Source: Pseudomonas rhodesiae
GTDB taxonomy: Bacteria > Pseudomonadota > Gammaproteobacteria > Pseudomonadales > Pseudomonadaceae
DNA length: 64,000 bases
Reading direction: 5' to 3'
Assembly: GCF_007858255.1 (NCBI RefSeq)
Contig: NZ_VFEU01000022.1
Span: forward strand, 1 to 64,000
The notes under the pieces were generated by a model. That model was not told the DNA's origin. It saw only the letters and a program-made list of their open reading frames with translations, and ran no database searches. A program made the translations under genes and the position numbers. Positions 50,603-60,466 of this stretch are shown here, one piece after another (the stretch's first letter is position 1; every line of letters begins with the position of its first letter).

Positions 50603-51931
50603 TTATTGCACCAGCGAGCCGCGCAACGAATGCGGCTGCGCCGCATCGATGTGCACATCGGCAAACTGACCGATCAACGTTGGATTATCACAACGGAAAT
50701 TGACGATCCGGTTGTTCTCGGTGCGGCCTTGCAGTTCGCCGGGGTCTTTCTTGGAATAGTCGGTGACCAGGATGCGCTGGATCGAACCGACCATTTGTCG
50801 GCTGATCTCGAAGCCCTGCTGATTCAGGCGATGTTGCAGGGCATTCAGACGTTCTTTTTTCACGGTCTCCGGGGTTTCGTCCACCAGGTCCGCCGCCGGG
50901 GTGCCGGGGCGTTGGCTGTAGACGAACGAGTAGGAGAAGTCGAAGCCGACGTCTTCGATCAGTTTCATGGTTTGCTGGAAATCTTTCTCGGTTTCGCCGG
51001 GGAAACCGACGATAAAGTCCGAGCTGATGCAGATCCCCGGTACGGCCGCGCGCAATTTGCGCAGCTTGGATTTGTATTCCAGGGCCGTGTGGTTGCGCTT
51101 CATGGCCGCCAGAATGCGATCCGAGCCCGATTGCACCGGCAAATGCAGGTGTTTGACCAGTTCCGGCACTTCGGCGTGGGCCTGGATCAGGCTGTCGGAG
51201 AATTCCAGTGGGTGCGAGGTGGTGTAGCGGATGCGCTCGATGCCGTCCACCGCCGCGACCACGCGGATCAGTTCGGCAAGGTCCGCCAGCCGCCCGTCGT
51301 GGGTCTGGCCGCGATAACCGTTGACGTTCTGACCCAGCAGCGTCACTTCGCGCACGCCGTTCTCGGCCAGGTGGATGATTTCCGACAGCACATCGTCAAA
51401 TGGACGGCTGACTTCTTCGCCACGGGTGTAGGGCACCACGCAGAACGTGCAGTACTTGCTGCAACCTTCCATCACCGACACATAGGCGCTGGGCCCGTCG
51501 ATGCGCGGCTCGGGCAAGTGGTCGAATTTTTCGATTTCAGGAAATGACACGTCAACCTGCGGCAGCTTGCTGGTGCGCGCGGCGTCGATCATCTCGGGTA
51601 GGCGATGCAGGGTCTGCGGGCCGAAAACCACGTCGACATAGGGCGCGCGATCGCGAATCGCAGCGCCTTCCTGACTGGCCACGCAACCGCCGACGGCGAT
51701 CACCATGTCCGGGTTGGCCAGTTTCAATTCGCGCCAACGACCCAGCTGCGAGTACACACGGTCCTGGGCCCGTTCACGGATCGAGCAGGTATTGAGCAGG
51801 ATCACGTCGGCATCTTCGGCGCGGGCGGTGACTTCCAGGGCCTGGTGTTCGCCCAGCAGGTCCACCATGCGCGAGCTGTCGTACTCGTTCATCTGGCAAC
51901 CGTGGGTTTCGATGTAAAGCTTCTTGGCCAT
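50603..51931 (-). CDS. miaB: tRNA-2-methylthio-N6-dimethylallyladenosine synthase
   Basis: 442-residue radical SAM methylthiotransferase acting on i6A37 of tRNAs. The N-terminal UPF0004 domain has Cys residues in THGCQMNEYDS, LLNTCSIRE and AVGGCVASQEG; the radical SAM triad is CSKYCTFC. A C-terminal TRAM domain (about 375-440) is present. The start MAKKLYIETHGCQ is the family start. Confidence 0.97.
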   Translation of the reverse strand: MAKKLYIETHGCQMNEYDSSRMVDLLGEHQALEVTARAEDADVILLNTCSIRERAQDRVYSQLGRWRELKLANPDMVIAVGGCVASQEGAAIRDRAPYVDVVFGPQTLHRLPEMIDAARTSKLPQVDVSFPEIEKFDHLPEPRIDGPSAYVSVMEGCSKYCTFCVVPYTRGEEVSRPFDDVLSEIIHLAENGVREVTLLGQNVNGYRGQTHDGRLADLAELIRVVAAVDGIERIRYTTSHPLEFSDSLIQAHAEVPELVKHLHLPVQSGSDRILAAMKRNHTALEYKSKLRKLRAAVPGICISSDFIVGFPGETEKDFQQTMKLIEDVGFDFSYSFVYSQRPGTPAADLVDETPETVKKERLNALQHRLNQQGFEISRQMVGSIQRILVTDYSKKDPGELQGRTENNRIVNFRCDNPTLIGQFADVHIDAAQPHSLRGSLVQ

Positions 51932-52062
51932 GGGAATCGTCAACTGGTGGTAAAGAACCGCGCATTATAGGGGGCATGCCCATTGGTTCCTAGCGCTGTG
52001 CATCGGGTGCCATGCTATAGTTCGCGCCCTCTTTTATATCCCCGATGTGTTATTCGCCCACC

Positions 52063-52389
52063 ATGACCAAACGTGAAGCTCCAATCTACAAGGTGATTTT
52101 CCTCAACCAGGGCCAGGTGTTCGAGATGTACGCCAAGCAGATCTATCAAAGTGATCTGTGGGGCTTCCTGGAAGTGGAAGAGTTCGTCTTTGGCGAGCGC
52201 ACCCAGTTGGTCGTCGATCCGGGCGAGGAAAAGCTCAAGGCGCAGTTCGAAGGTGTGGTGCGCAGCTTTGTGCCGATGCACTCGATCGTGCGCATCGATG
52301 AAGTCGAGCGCCTGGGTACACCGAAGATCAGCGAAGCACGGGGCATGAGCAATGTCATGCCGTTTCCGATGCCGATGCCTGAGAAGTAA
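52063..52389 (+). CDS. DUF1820 family protein
   Basis: 108 residues, conserved in gamma-proteobacteria next to miaB. It begins MTKREAPIYKVIFLNQGQVFEMYAKQ-like text and contains GFLEVEEFVFGERTQLVVDPGEEKL and SFVPMHSIVRIDEVERLG, an SH3-like beta pattern. The internal ATG was chosen because family similarity starts there. Function unknown. Confidence 0.87.
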   Translation: MTKREAPIYKVIFLNQGQVFEMYAKQIYQSDLWGFLEVEEFVFGERTQLVVDPGEEKLKAQFEGVVRSFVPMHSIVRIDEVERLGTPKISEARGMSNVMPFPMPMPEK

Positions 52390-52433
52390 GGCTGTTGCGG
52401 GGAGGGAGCAAGTTCCCTCGCCCGAGAATGGAA

Positions 52434-52988
52434 TCAAGGCAGGGGCGAGAAGGGCGAGCGCCCGTCGGCGCTTTGCAATTCCAGCAGGTACTTGCGGAAG
52501 ATCTGACCCAGTACCTGGGTAGCCACTTCCAGTTCATCGCGCTGCATGTGTTCGGCGACTTCGTCGGCGGTGTCCAGCGCGTCTTCGGCGCCGTTGACCG
52601 CCGCCATTTTCAACACGATGTAAGCCTGGACGTTATTGGCCGGCACACCTTCACCGTGGAAGAACATGTTGCCCAGCTCGAATTGCGCCTGCGCGTGGCC
52701 CTGTAACGACGCTTTTTCGAAATAGCTCAGGGCTTTGTTGAGGTCGCGAGCGGGGTTTTTGCTGTCATGGTAGTACTCGCCCAACTCGTATTGCGCCTGG
52801 GCATCCCCGTCGTCGGCCTGTTTCTGGCACGCGCTCAGCGCTTCGGCCTGGCTGTCTGGCTGGGTATTGAGGGTGCAACGACCCATCGCTGGGATTAACA
52901 ACGAGTTGCCGCCTGCTTGTGCATGTGCCAGCAGCGGCTGAAGGAGCAACAGGCAGCCCAGAACCAGGGTGCGGCCGGTGCGTTTCAT
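52434..52988 (-). CDS. Sel1/TPR-repeat exported protein
   Basis: 184 residues. Signal peptide ending at AHA (about residue 24), then two clear Sel1-like repeats (AQYELGEYYHD...ALSYFEKASLQGHAQAQFELGNMFFHGEGVPANNVQAYIVLKMAAVNGA, residues about 70-145 in outline). Such proteins mediate protein contacts in the periplasm. Partner unknown. It is convergent with the DUF1820 gene across a short REP-like hairpin (about 52397-52424). Confidence 0.85.
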   Translation of the reverse strand: MKRTGRTLVLGCLLLLQPLLAHAQAGGNSLLIPAMGRCTLNTQPDSQAEALSACQKQADDGDAQAQYELGEYYHDSKNPARDLNKALSYFEKASLQGHAQAQFELGNMFFHGEGVPANNVQAYIVLKMAAVNGAEDALDTADEVAEHMQRDELEVATQVLGQIFRKYLLELQSADGRSPFSPLP

Positions 52989-53176
52989 GGGAATCGACTT
53001 ACCTCTGACGGGGCGCGCGGACCCTCGTGGGATCCAATAAGCGCGCATTATGAAATAAGCAGGCCCCTGCTTACAAAGTCTTTACTCGTTTTTCTGCTGG
53101 TTGGGCAAGTTATCTGCCGGATTGCAGGTTATTTCTCGAAAAAACTCGGAAATATCCGTAGGCAAAGTAGTCCATC

Positions 53177-53198
53177 AGGCGCCACTGGGGTGGCGCCT
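53177..53198 (-). terminator. Hairpin after hemL
   Basis: Perfect 9-bp stem AGGCGCCAC/GTGGCGCCT with loop TGGG just downstream of the hemL stop. The following T-run is poor. Confidence 0.5.
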
Positions 53199-53213
53199 AC
53201 CGGTTTCAAATGT

Positions 53214-54497
53214 TTATTTCAGAGCGGCGAAGGCGCGTTCAGCGGCATCCAGGGTCAGTTTCAACTCGGCGTCGCCATGGGCGATGGAGGTGAAACCGGC
53301 TTCGAACGCGCTTGGCGCCAGGTAAACGCCGCCCTCGAGCATCAGGTGGAAGAAGCGCTTGAACAGGTCCGCATCGCTGCCCATCACGTCGTCGAAGGTG
53401 ACGATATCGTCGGCGCCGCTGAAATACAGGCCGAACATACCGCCGGCCTGGGTGGTGACGAATGGGATACCGGCCGCATCGGCGCGCTGTTGCAGGCCGT
53501 CGAGCAGGCGGGTGGTGTAGTCGGTCAGTTCGGCGTGGAAGCCCGGACGGCTGATCAACCGCAGGGTGGTCAGGCCGGCGGCCATGGCCAGCGGGTTACC
53601 CGACAGCGTGCCGGCCTGGTACACCGGGCCCAGTGGGGCGATGTGCTGCATGATTTCGCGCTTGCCGCCGAAGCAGCCCACCGGCATACCGCCGCCGATG
53701 ATCTTGCCGAAGGTGCTCAGGTCCGGCGTGACGCCGTAGTACGCCTGCGCGCCGCCCAAGGCGACGCGGAAACCGGTCATCACCTCGTCGAAGATCAGCA
53801 CCACGCCATGTTTGTCGCATTGCTCGCGCAGGCCTTCGAGAAAGCCCGGCGCCGGCGGTACGCAGTTCATGTTGCCCGCCACCGGCTCGACGATGATGCA
53901 CGCCACGTCCTGGCCGACTTCACTGAGCATGTGCTCCACGGCGGCGATGTCGTTGAAGGGCAGGGTCAGGGTGTGTTTGGCGAACGCCGCCGGCACACCG
54001 GCCGAGCTCGGTACGCCTTGGGTCAGCGCGCCGGACCCGGCCTTGACCAGCAGGCTGTCGGAGTGGCCGTGGTAGCAGCCTTCGAACTTGATGATGCTGT
54101 CGCGCCCGGTAAAGCCGCGAGCCAGGCGGATCGCACTCATGGTGGCTTCGGTGCCGGAACTGACCATGCGCACCATCTCCATCGACGGCACGATGGAGCA
54201 CACCAGGTCAGCCATCTCGGTTTCCATGGCGGTTGGCGCGCCATAGGACAGGCCGTGTTCCAACTGCTTGCGCACGGCGTCCAGCACGTCCGGATGGCTG
54301 TGGCCGAGGATCATCGGACCCCACGAGCCCACGTAGTCCACGTAGCGCTTGTCGTCTTCGTCAGTGACGTAGGCGCCTTCGGCATGTTTGAAGAACAACG
54401 GCGTGCCGCCCACGCTTTTGAACGCACGCACGGGGGAGTTCACACCACCGGGGATGTGTTTCTGGGCACTGGCAAACAGGGTTTCGGAACGGGACAT
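53214..54497 (-). CDS. hemL: Glutamate-1-semialdehyde 2,1-aminomutase
   Basis: 427-residue PLP enzyme making 5-aminolevulinate, the first committed tetrapyrrole precursor, from glutamate semialdehyde. N-terminal FASAQKHIPGGVNSPVRAF, SSGTEATMSAIRLAR, the DEVMTGFR aspartate and the PLP Lys in TFGKIIGGGMPVG are present. It follows thiE by 11 bp, giving the hemL-thiE-thiD grouping common in pseudomonads. Confidence 0.97.
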   Translation of the reverse strand: MSRSETLFASAQKHIPGGVNSPVRAFKSVGGTPLFFKHAEGAYVTDEDDKRYVDYVGSWGPMILGHSHPDVLDAVRKQLEHGLSYGAPTAMETEMADLVCSIVPSMEMVRMVSSGTEATMSAIRLARGFTGRDSIIKFEGCYHGHSDSLLVKAGSGALTQGVPSSAGVPAAFAKHTLTLPFNDIAAVEHMLSEVGQDVACIIVEPVAGNMNCVPPAPGFLEGLREQCDKHGVVLIFDEVMTGFRVALGGAQAYYGVTPDLSTFGKIIGGGMPVGCFGGKREIMQHIAPLGPVYQAGTLSGNPLAMAAGLTTLRLISRPGFHAELTDYTTRLLDGLQQRADAAGIPFVTTQAGGMFGLYFSGADDIVTFDDVMGSDADLFKRFFHLMLEGGVYLAPSAFEAGFTSIAHGDAELKLTLDAAERAFAALK

Positions 54498-54508
54498 GAG
54501 CGGGCTCT

Positions 54509-55138
54509 CTAAACTGAAGATTTAAGAAGGTCGTTGAAGGCACGGGCGCGGCGCGTCACTTCCTGGGTGCTGTCGGCACCGAACAGGCCGTGGACCACGG
54601 CGAGCAGGTCGGCGCCCTGGGCCACCAGCGGTTCGGCGTTCTCCAGGGTGATGCCGCCGATCACGCAGATGGGCACATGCAGGCGCTGATGCGCTTCGGC
54701 CAGCATCTCCAGCGTGGCGGCCGGGGCGCCGGGCTTGGTGTTGGAATTGAAGAAGCGGCCAAAAGCCACGTAACTGGCGCCTTCCTTGGCGGCCTGTTCG
54801 GCCAGTTCGATCTGGCTGTGGCAGGTGGCGCCGATAATGGCTTTGGGGCCGAGCAACGCACGGGCCGGGGTGAGCGGGCCGTCGGTCTGGCCCAAGTGCA
54901 CGCCGACGCCCAGGCGCGCGGCCAGTTCGGCGTCGTCGTTGATGATCAGTTGGGTCTTGTAGCGCGAGCACAGTTCTCGCAGCTTTTCGGCTTCGCGCAG
55001 GCGGCGCGCGTCATCGCTGCTTTTGTCGCGGTACTGCAGCAGGGTCACGCCACCGTCCAACGCCGCTTCGACGTAGGCGAGGAATTTGCCGGCCAACAGT
55101 TGGCCGTCGGTTATGGCGTAAAGGCCACGTAATTTCAT
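54509..55138 (-). CDS. thiE: Thiamine-phosphate synthase
   Basis: 209-residue TIM-barrel enzyme that couples HMP-PP and THZ-P to thiamine phosphate. Motifs: GLYAITDG, LLQYRDKSSDD, INDDAELAARLGVGVHLGQTDGP and CVIGGITLENAE. It lies between thiD and hemL in one orientation. No THI-box-like riboswitch was noticed upstream of thiD. Confidence 0.96.
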   Translation of the reverse strand: MKLRGLYAITDGQLLAGKFLAYVEAALDGGVTLLQYRDKSSDDARRLREAEKLRELCSRYKTQLIINDDAELAARLGVGVHLGQTDGPLTPARALLGPKAIIGATCHSQIELAEQAAKEGASYVAFGRFFNSNTKPGAPAATLEMLAEAHQRLHVPICVIGGITLENAEPLVAQGADLLAVVHGLFGADSTQEVTRRARAFNDLLKSSV

Positions 55139-55170
55139 CGGGCATGTCCCTTGAAGTGGCGAGCAGGCGC

Positions 55171-55968
55171 CTACGAGCAGAAATCCAGCGGCAGCCGGCG
55201 CGGTACGAACTGGCCCTGGCCGAGTTGTTCGGCGTCACGCAGCGTGCGCCAAGTGTAGTTGAGGGCCGATTGCACGGCGCTGACCAGGCCCTCGCCCTGG
55301 GCGAGACGCCCGGCCAAAGCACTGGCCAGCGTGCAGCCCGAACCGTGATAGCTGCCCGGCAGGCGCTGACAGGTGAAGGTCTGGCGCGTGCCGTCGCGGC
55401 TATACAGGCGGTTGTGCACTTCATGCTCGTCGCCATGACCACCGGTGATCAACAGGTGTTTGATAAACGGCAGCAGCTTGTCGGCGCACTCGTCCGCCGT
55501 GCCTTCGGGCAGTTCGGCGAGGATACGTGCCTCGGGCAGGTTAGGCGTGGCGATCAGCGACAGCGGCAACAACCGCTCACGCATCGCGTAGCCCACTTCG
55601 TCCTTGCCCAGGCTACCGCCGCCGCCGGCGCGCAGCACCGGGTCGCAGACCACCGGCAGGTGCGGGTGCGCCTGCAGCAGCTCGACCACGGTGTCGACCA
55701 TCGCGGTGGAGCCGAGCATGCCCAGCTTGACCGCCGCCACCTCGGAGTCGCTGAGCACGGCGTTGGCCTGGGCCAGCACCCACTCGCGGTCGAGCACGCG
55801 GAAGTCGCTGACGTTCACCGTGTTCTGCACGGTCAGCGCGGTAACGGCCGGAGCCGCATGGCAACCCTGGGCGAGCAGGGCTTCGATATCTGCCTGCAAG
55901 CCGGCGCCACCACTGGGATCATGGCCGGAGAGACAGAGGACAACAGGGCGAGAGCTGTAGATATTCAT
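55171..55968 (-). CDS. thiD: Hydroxymethylpyrimidine/phosphomethylpyrimidine kinase
   Basis: 265-residue ribokinase-fold enzyme phosphorylating HMP and HMP-P. The start MNIYSSRPVVLCLSGHD is followed by PSGGAGLQADIEAL, VCDPVLRAGGGGSL and a C-terminal anion-hole motif GSGCTLASALA. The longer frame upstream lacks family similarity. First gene of the thiD-thiE-hemL group, divergent from ladS. Confidence 0.95.
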   Translation of the reverse strand: MNIYSSRPVVLCLSGHDPSGGAGLQADIEALLAQGCHAAPAVTALTVQNTVNVSDFRVLDREWVLAQANAVLSDSEVAAVKLGMLGSTAMVDTVVELLQAHPHLPVVCDPVLRAGGGGSLGKDEVGYAMRERLLPLSLIATPNLPEARILAELPEGTADECADKLLPFIKHLLITGGHGDEHEVHNRLYSRDGTRQTFTCQRLPGSYHGSGCTLASALAGRLAQGEGLVSAVQSALNYTWRTLRDAEQLGQGQFVPRRLPLDFCS

Positions 55969-56245
55969 GGTGGGCGAGCTTACCACCAAACGCTTTTTGC
56001 GTGGCCTTCGGGCGGTGGCTGAATGTTGTCGCACCCGCCGAGTTTCTTTTGCTGCCTGAAACCCTGAAAAACAGCGCTGAAAGCCTTGATCTAGAGCCTT
56101 TCAAAAAATTATTTCAATGGTGTCCAATGGCCTGCAACGGCTATGCTAGAGTGGATTCAAACAACTTATCTGTACCGCCGGTGTACGTCTTCTCAAAAGG
56201 AATGGGGGGCTTTTGATATAACCGGACAGGCCACGCTGGGGCTCT

Positions 56246-58636
56246 ATGCGCTATTTGCTGATTCTATTGTTGTGCGGGCTGCCGATGCTCGCCAGCGCCA
56301 TTGAGTTCAACCAGGACACCCGAAGCCTGCCCCTGGGCCGAGCCCTGCAAGTGCTCGAAGACCCGAGCGCCGCCCTCACCATTGGCGATGTCAGCGCGCC
56401 TTCCGCGCTCGCGCAATTCAAGCTCCACGATAAGGACACCCTCAACGCCGGCTATTCGCGCTCGGTGTTCTGGCTCAAGCTCAATCTGCACTATGTGCCC
56501 CACAACGCCGAGGCCCGACGCTCCTGGCTGCTGGAGCTGGCGTACCCGCCGCTGGACCATCTGGACCTGTACCTGCCCGACAGCACGGGCACCTATCGTT
56601 TGGTCAGGCGCACTGGAGATGCGTTGCCGTTCGCCAGCCGCGAGATCCGTCAGAACAACTACCTGTTCAAGTTGGATTTCACCCCGGGCGAGGATAAAAC
56701 CGTTTATCTGCGGGTGCAGAGCGAGGGTTCGATCCAGGCGCCGCTGACCCTCTGGTCTAGCACCGCGTATCTGGAACAGCAGCCGCTGCGCCTGTATGTG
56801 CTGGGTCTGATCTATGGCGTGTTGCTGGGAATGCTGGTTTATAACCTGTTCATCTACCTCAGCGTGCGCGACACCAGCTACCTGTATTACATCTTCTATA
56901 TCGCCTCGTTCGGTCTGTACCAGTTATCGGTCAACGGCGCGGCGGTGGAATATTTCTGGCCCAACAACCCTTGGTGGGCGAACGCCGCGACACCGTTTCT
57001 GATCGGCGCGTCGGCGCTGTTCGGCAGTCTGTTCGCGCGCAGCTTTTTGCACACCGCTCAACACAGTCGCTGGATCAACCGTGTGTTGCTGGCGCTGGTG
57101 GCGTGCGGGGCAGTGGTCATGCTGCTGTCGTTGATGACCAGCTACGCTCTGGCGTTGCGACTGGCCACGGGCCTGGCGCTGGTGTTCACCGTGACCATCT
57201 TCGTCGCCGCCATCAAGGCCTGGTACTGCGGGCAGAGGGTGGCGCGTTACTTCATCATCGCCTGGTCGGCGTTCCTGCTGGGCGGGGTGGTCAACACCCT
57301 GATGGTGCTGGGCTATCTGCCCAATATGTTCCTGACCATGTACGCCAGTCAGATCGGTTCGGCGATTGAAGTGGCACTGCTGTCCCTGGCCCTGGCCGAC
57401 CGCATCAATGCCATGCGCGAGCAGCAGGCGCAGATTCTGTTCGATGCCAGCCAAAAGCTCGAAGTGCTTAACTCCCAATTGGCCCGCAGCAACCGGCTCA
57501 AGGATGAGTTTCTCGCCACCCTGACCCACGAACTACGCACGCCGATGAACGGCGTGATCGGTTCCCTGGAACTCATGCAGACGGTGCCCCTGAGTCACGA
57601 TCTGGCCCAATACCATCAGACCGCCGCCGGCTCCGCGCGGGACATGATGCGCATGGTCAATGGCATCCTCACCCTCACCGAATTGCAGGCCGGTCGCCTG
57701 AGTGCGCAACACCGCGTGTTCAGCCTGCGTGGCGTGCTCGACAGCCTGCGCCAGCAATTTAATACCAGCGCCCAGGGCAAGGGCCTGGCGTTTTCCATCG
57801 ACGTGGCGGATGAGCTGCCGGACCGTCTGGAGGGGGACGTCGACAAGCTTATTCAGTGCCTGGATTGCCTGCTGGACAATGCCTTCAAATTCACCCACGA
57901 AGGTTCGGTACGCCTGCGCGTGGTGGGAGTGCCTCACCGCGACGGCGGCGTGCACCTGAGTTTTATCGTGACTGACACCGGCATTGGTTTTGCCTCCCTG
58001 GATGAGGCCACGCTGTATCAGCGCTTCTTCCAACTGGATGGCTCGACCACCCGCGAATACGGCGGGTTGGGCATCGGTCTGGCGATCTGCCGGCAATTGA
58101 TCGAACTGATCGGCGGGCGCCTCACCCATCATTCCGAACCCCGCAAGGGCAGTCGCTTCCAGCTCGAAATGCAGGTGCGATCGGTGCCGTCCGAAGCCAA
58201 GCCGGCGCCGGCCCGGCAACGAGCGCCGCAGGATTGCGTGGTGTTGTTGGTGGATGACAACAGCGTCGGTCAACTGGCCGTGCGCGGCATGCTGCTCAAG
58301 CTCGGCTATCGGGTCAAAACCGTGGACAGTGGCCCTGCGGCGCTGGAGGCGCTGCAAGCGCAAGCGTTTGACGCGGTTTTGTTGGACCTTCCCGAAAGAA
58401 GCTTCTCTGTGTGCTGTCAGATCCGCGCGCTGCCTGGTGGGGGAGAATTGCCGGTGATCGCCCTGGGTACATCGTCGAATGTGCCTGAGCGAGAGCGGTG
58501 CCTGGGCGTAGGTGTCACTGAGCGTTTGACCAAACCGGTGCGTTTCGAGGCGCTGCAAGCGGTGATGGAGCGCTGCGTGCTAGGGGTTTTAGAGGGTGAA
58601 AGCGCCGCGCATTCGGCGCGTATGTCACTTTTTTAA
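56246..58636 (+). CDS. ladS: Hybrid sensor kinase LadS
   Basis: 796 residues, same size and position (next to thiD) as P. aeruginosa LadS. Signal peptide (1-18), 7TMR-DISMED2 periplasmic domain (about 25-165), seven membrane helices (about 185-385), HisKA with H428 in THELRTPMNG, HATPase with LLDNAFKF, DTGIGF and GLGIGLAIC, and a receiver domain (about 670-785) with D714 in LLDLP and a Lys in LTKP. LadS feeds phosphate into the GacS/GacA pathway, raises Rsm sRNAs and favours the sessile life style; in P. aeruginosa the sensor domain answers calcium. The receiver loop after D714 is shortened. Confidence 0.92.
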   Translation: MRYLLILLLCGLPMLASAIEFNQDTRSLPLGRALQVLEDPSAALTIGDVSAPSALAQFKLHDKDTLNAGYSRSVFWLKLNLHYVPHNAEARRSWLLELAYPPLDHLDLYLPDSTGTYRLVRRTGDALPFASREIRQNNYLFKLDFTPGEDKTVYLRVQSEGSIQAPLTLWSSTAYLEQQPLRLYVLGLIYGVLLGMLVYNLFIYLSVRDTSYLYYIFYIASFGLYQLSVNGAAVEYFWPNNPWWANAATPFLIGASALFGSLFARSFLHTAQHSRWINRVLLALVACGAVVMLLSLMTSYALALRLATGLALVFTVTIFVAAIKAWYCGQRVARYFIIAWSAFLLGGVVNTLMVLGYLPNMFLTMYASQIGSAIEVALLSLALADRINAMREQQAQILFDASQKLEVLNSQLARSNRLKDEFLATLTHELRTPMNGVIGSLELMQTVPLSHDLAQYHQTAAGSARDMMRMVNGILTLTELQAGRLSAQHRVFSLRGVLDSLRQQFNTSAQGKGLAFSIDVADELPDRLEGDVDKLIQCLDCLLDNAFKFTHEGSVRLRVVGVPHRDGGVHLSFIVTDTGIGFASLDEATLYQRFFQLDGSTTREYGGLGIGLAICRQLIELIGGRLTHHSEPRKGSRFQLEMQVRSVPSEAKPAPARQRAPQDCVVLLVDDNSVGQLAVRGMLLKLGYRVKTVDSGPAALEALQAQAFDAVLLDLPERSFSVCCQIRALPGGGELPVIALGTSSNVPERERCLGVGVTERLTKPVRFEALQAVMERCVLGVLEGESAAHSARMSLF

Positions 58637-58666
58637 GCGCGGTAGCGATGCTTAACTGAAAAAACC

Positions 58667-58692
58667 GGCCTCAACTGAGCGTGGCCTTTTTT
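58667..58692 (+). terminator. Terminator after ladS
   Basis: GGCC/GGCC stem with a 12-nt loop followed by six T residues; A-rich bases before the stem can pair with part of the T-run. Confidence 0.65.
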
Positions 58693-58706
58693 CCAGGACG
58701 CCCGTG

Positions 58707-60362
58707 ATGAACCTGCATCAATTTGCCGAAACCCACGACGTGACCAACCAACCGCCGTCCCTGGACGGCGTCAACCTGTACCGCATCGACCTGCCCCTGC
58801 AAGAGTGGTCGCGACGTTTCGGCGCCGGTTGGGCGCACTCGCGTATCGATACCTATGGCGCATTGGCCGGCGGGCCGTTGATGGCGGCTGGGTTTCTGGC
58901 CAATCAACACAAACCGGTGTTCAACAGCCACGACCGTTACGGTCACCGCATTGATCTGGTTGAGTTTCACCCCGCCTATCACGAGCTGATGCGCACCGCC
59001 GTCGAACATGGCCTACCTTCGCTGCCCTGGGCTCATCCGCAGGCCGGCGCCCATGTGGCCCGCGCCGCCATGACCTACCTGCACAGCCAGGCCGAAGCCG
59101 GCAGCGGCTGCCCATTGACCATGACCTTTGCCTGCGTACCGGCGTTGCGGTTGCAGCCGGACCTGGCCAAGACTTGGCTGCCGAAAATCCTCAGCACCCA
59201 ATACGACCCGCGCAACGTCGGCATCGCCCACAAGGCCGGTGCCACCCTTGGCATGGCCATGACCGAGAAGCAAGGCGGCACCGACGTGCGCGCCAACACC
59301 ACCCGGGCTTATCCGGTGGGCGCTGGCGGCCCTGGGCAGGCGTATGAGCTGGTGGGCCACAAGTGGTTCTGTTCTGCGCCCATGTGCGATGGGTTCCTCA
59401 CGCTAGCCCAGACTGACAAGGGCCTGAGCTGTTTCCTACTGCCCAGGCACCGCCCGGATGACACCCGCAACGAGTTCTACATCCAGCGCCTGAAAAACAA
59501 ACTCGGCAATTGTTCCAACGCCTCCAGCGAAGTGGAGTTTCGCGGCGCCCTGGCCTGGATGGTCGGCGAAGAAGGCCGTGGTGTGCCGACCATCATCGAG
59601 ATGGTGGCCATGACCCGCTTCGATTGCATGGTCGGCTCCAGCGCCCTGATGCGCCAGGCCCTGACCCAGGCCAGCCATCATTGCGCCCATCGCTCGGTGA
59701 GCGGCCGCGTGCTTAGCGAGCAACCGCTGATGCAAAACGTGCTGGCCGACCTGGCCCTGGAAAGTGAAGCATCCCTGGCCTTGAGCCTGCGCATGGGGAG
59801 GGCGTTGGATCATTTGGATGACGAGCAGGAGAGTAAATTCGCACGGCTGGTGACGGCGGTGGGCAAGTATTGGATCTGCAAACGCGCGCCGGCCATGATC
59901 AACGAGGCCGCCGAGTGCATGGGCGGCGCCGGTTATGTGGAGGACAGCATCCTGCCGCGCCTGTACCGTGAGGCACCGGTGAATTCAACGTGGGAAGGCT
60001 CCGGCAACGTGCAATGCCTGGATGTGCTGCGTGCGCTGTCCAAGGAACCGGGCGTATTGGAGGCGCTGTTTATCGAACTGGGCAATGGCCACGGCGACCG
60101 GCATTTGGCGCGGCATATCGAACAGCTAAAGTCAGCTTTTATGGATACCCAGGACATCCAATACCGTGCGCGGCAGTTGACCGAGGACATTGCCGTGGCC
60201 TTGCAGGCCAAACTGTTGTTGGAAGCGGGGAATGCTGCGGTCAGCGACGGCTTTATTGCCAGCCGCTTGAGCGATTCCTCCGGCCGCGCTTATGGCGCCT
60301 TGCCGCGTGGTGTGGATGTGGCGGCGATTGGCGCCCGCTCAACGCCTTCTGTTTCTGAATAA
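58707..60362 (+). CDS. aidB: AidB-type acyl-CoA dehydrogenase
   Basis: 551-residue flavoprotein resembling E. coli AidB along its length: SWCPLTMTF-like GCPLTMTFA, GMAMTEKQGGTDVRANTT, GHKWFCSAPMCDGFL, KLGNCSNASSEVEF, MTRFDCMVGSSALMR and the C-terminal ECMGGAGYVEDSILPRLYREAPVNSTWEGSGN in parts. AidB binds DNA and FAD and is induced by alkylation damage in E. coli, but its reaction is unresolved. No Ada regulator is adjacent here. A GTG one codon upstream is an alternative start. Confidence 0.9.
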   Translation: MNLHQFAETHDVTNQPPSLDGVNLYRIDLPLQEWSRRFGAGWAHSRIDTYGALAGGPLMAAGFLANQHKPVFNSHDRYGHRIDLVEFHPAYHELMRTAVEHGLPSLPWAHPQAGAHVARAAMTYLHSQAEAGSGCPLTMTFACVPALRLQPDLAKTWLPKILSTQYDPRNVGIAHKAGATLGMAMTEKQGGTDVRANTTRAYPVGAGGPGQAYELVGHKWFCSAPMCDGFLTLAQTDKGLSCFLLPRHRPDDTRNEFYIQRLKNKLGNCSNASSEVEFRGALAWMVGEEGRGVPTIIEMVAMTRFDCMVGSSALMRQALTQASHHCAHRSVSGRVLSEQPLMQNVLADLALESEASLALSLRMGRALDHLDDEQESKFARLVTAVGKYWICKRAPAMINEAAECMGGAGYVEDSILPRLYREAPVNSTWEGSGNVQCLDVLRALSKEPGVLEALFIELGNGHGDRHLARHIEQLKSAFMDTQDIQYRARQLTEDIAVALQAKLLLEAGNAAVSDGFIASRLSDSSGRAYGALPRGVDVAAIGARSTPSVSE

Positions 60363-60374
60363 GCCCGGTCCAAA

Positions 60375-60402
60375 GGTGGGAGGGGGCAAGCTTCTCCCAC
60401 AT
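60375..60402. repeat. Single degenerate REP
   Basis: GGTGGGAGGGGGCAAGCTTCTCCCACA-like palindrome between aidB and amn, with a partly decayed centre. Confidence 0.6.
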
Positions 60403-60466
60403 TATTGAGTGCATTCCAACGCCACTGTTTCGGTGCGGCTGGGATGCAGGCAAGATACAGGCCTGC

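Noticed and set aside
55139..56245. Thiamine (TPP) riboswitch before thiD
   Set aside because: The thiD upstream region lacks a recognisable THI-box (CTGAGA and GGTAT-type segments were not found in the right arrangement).
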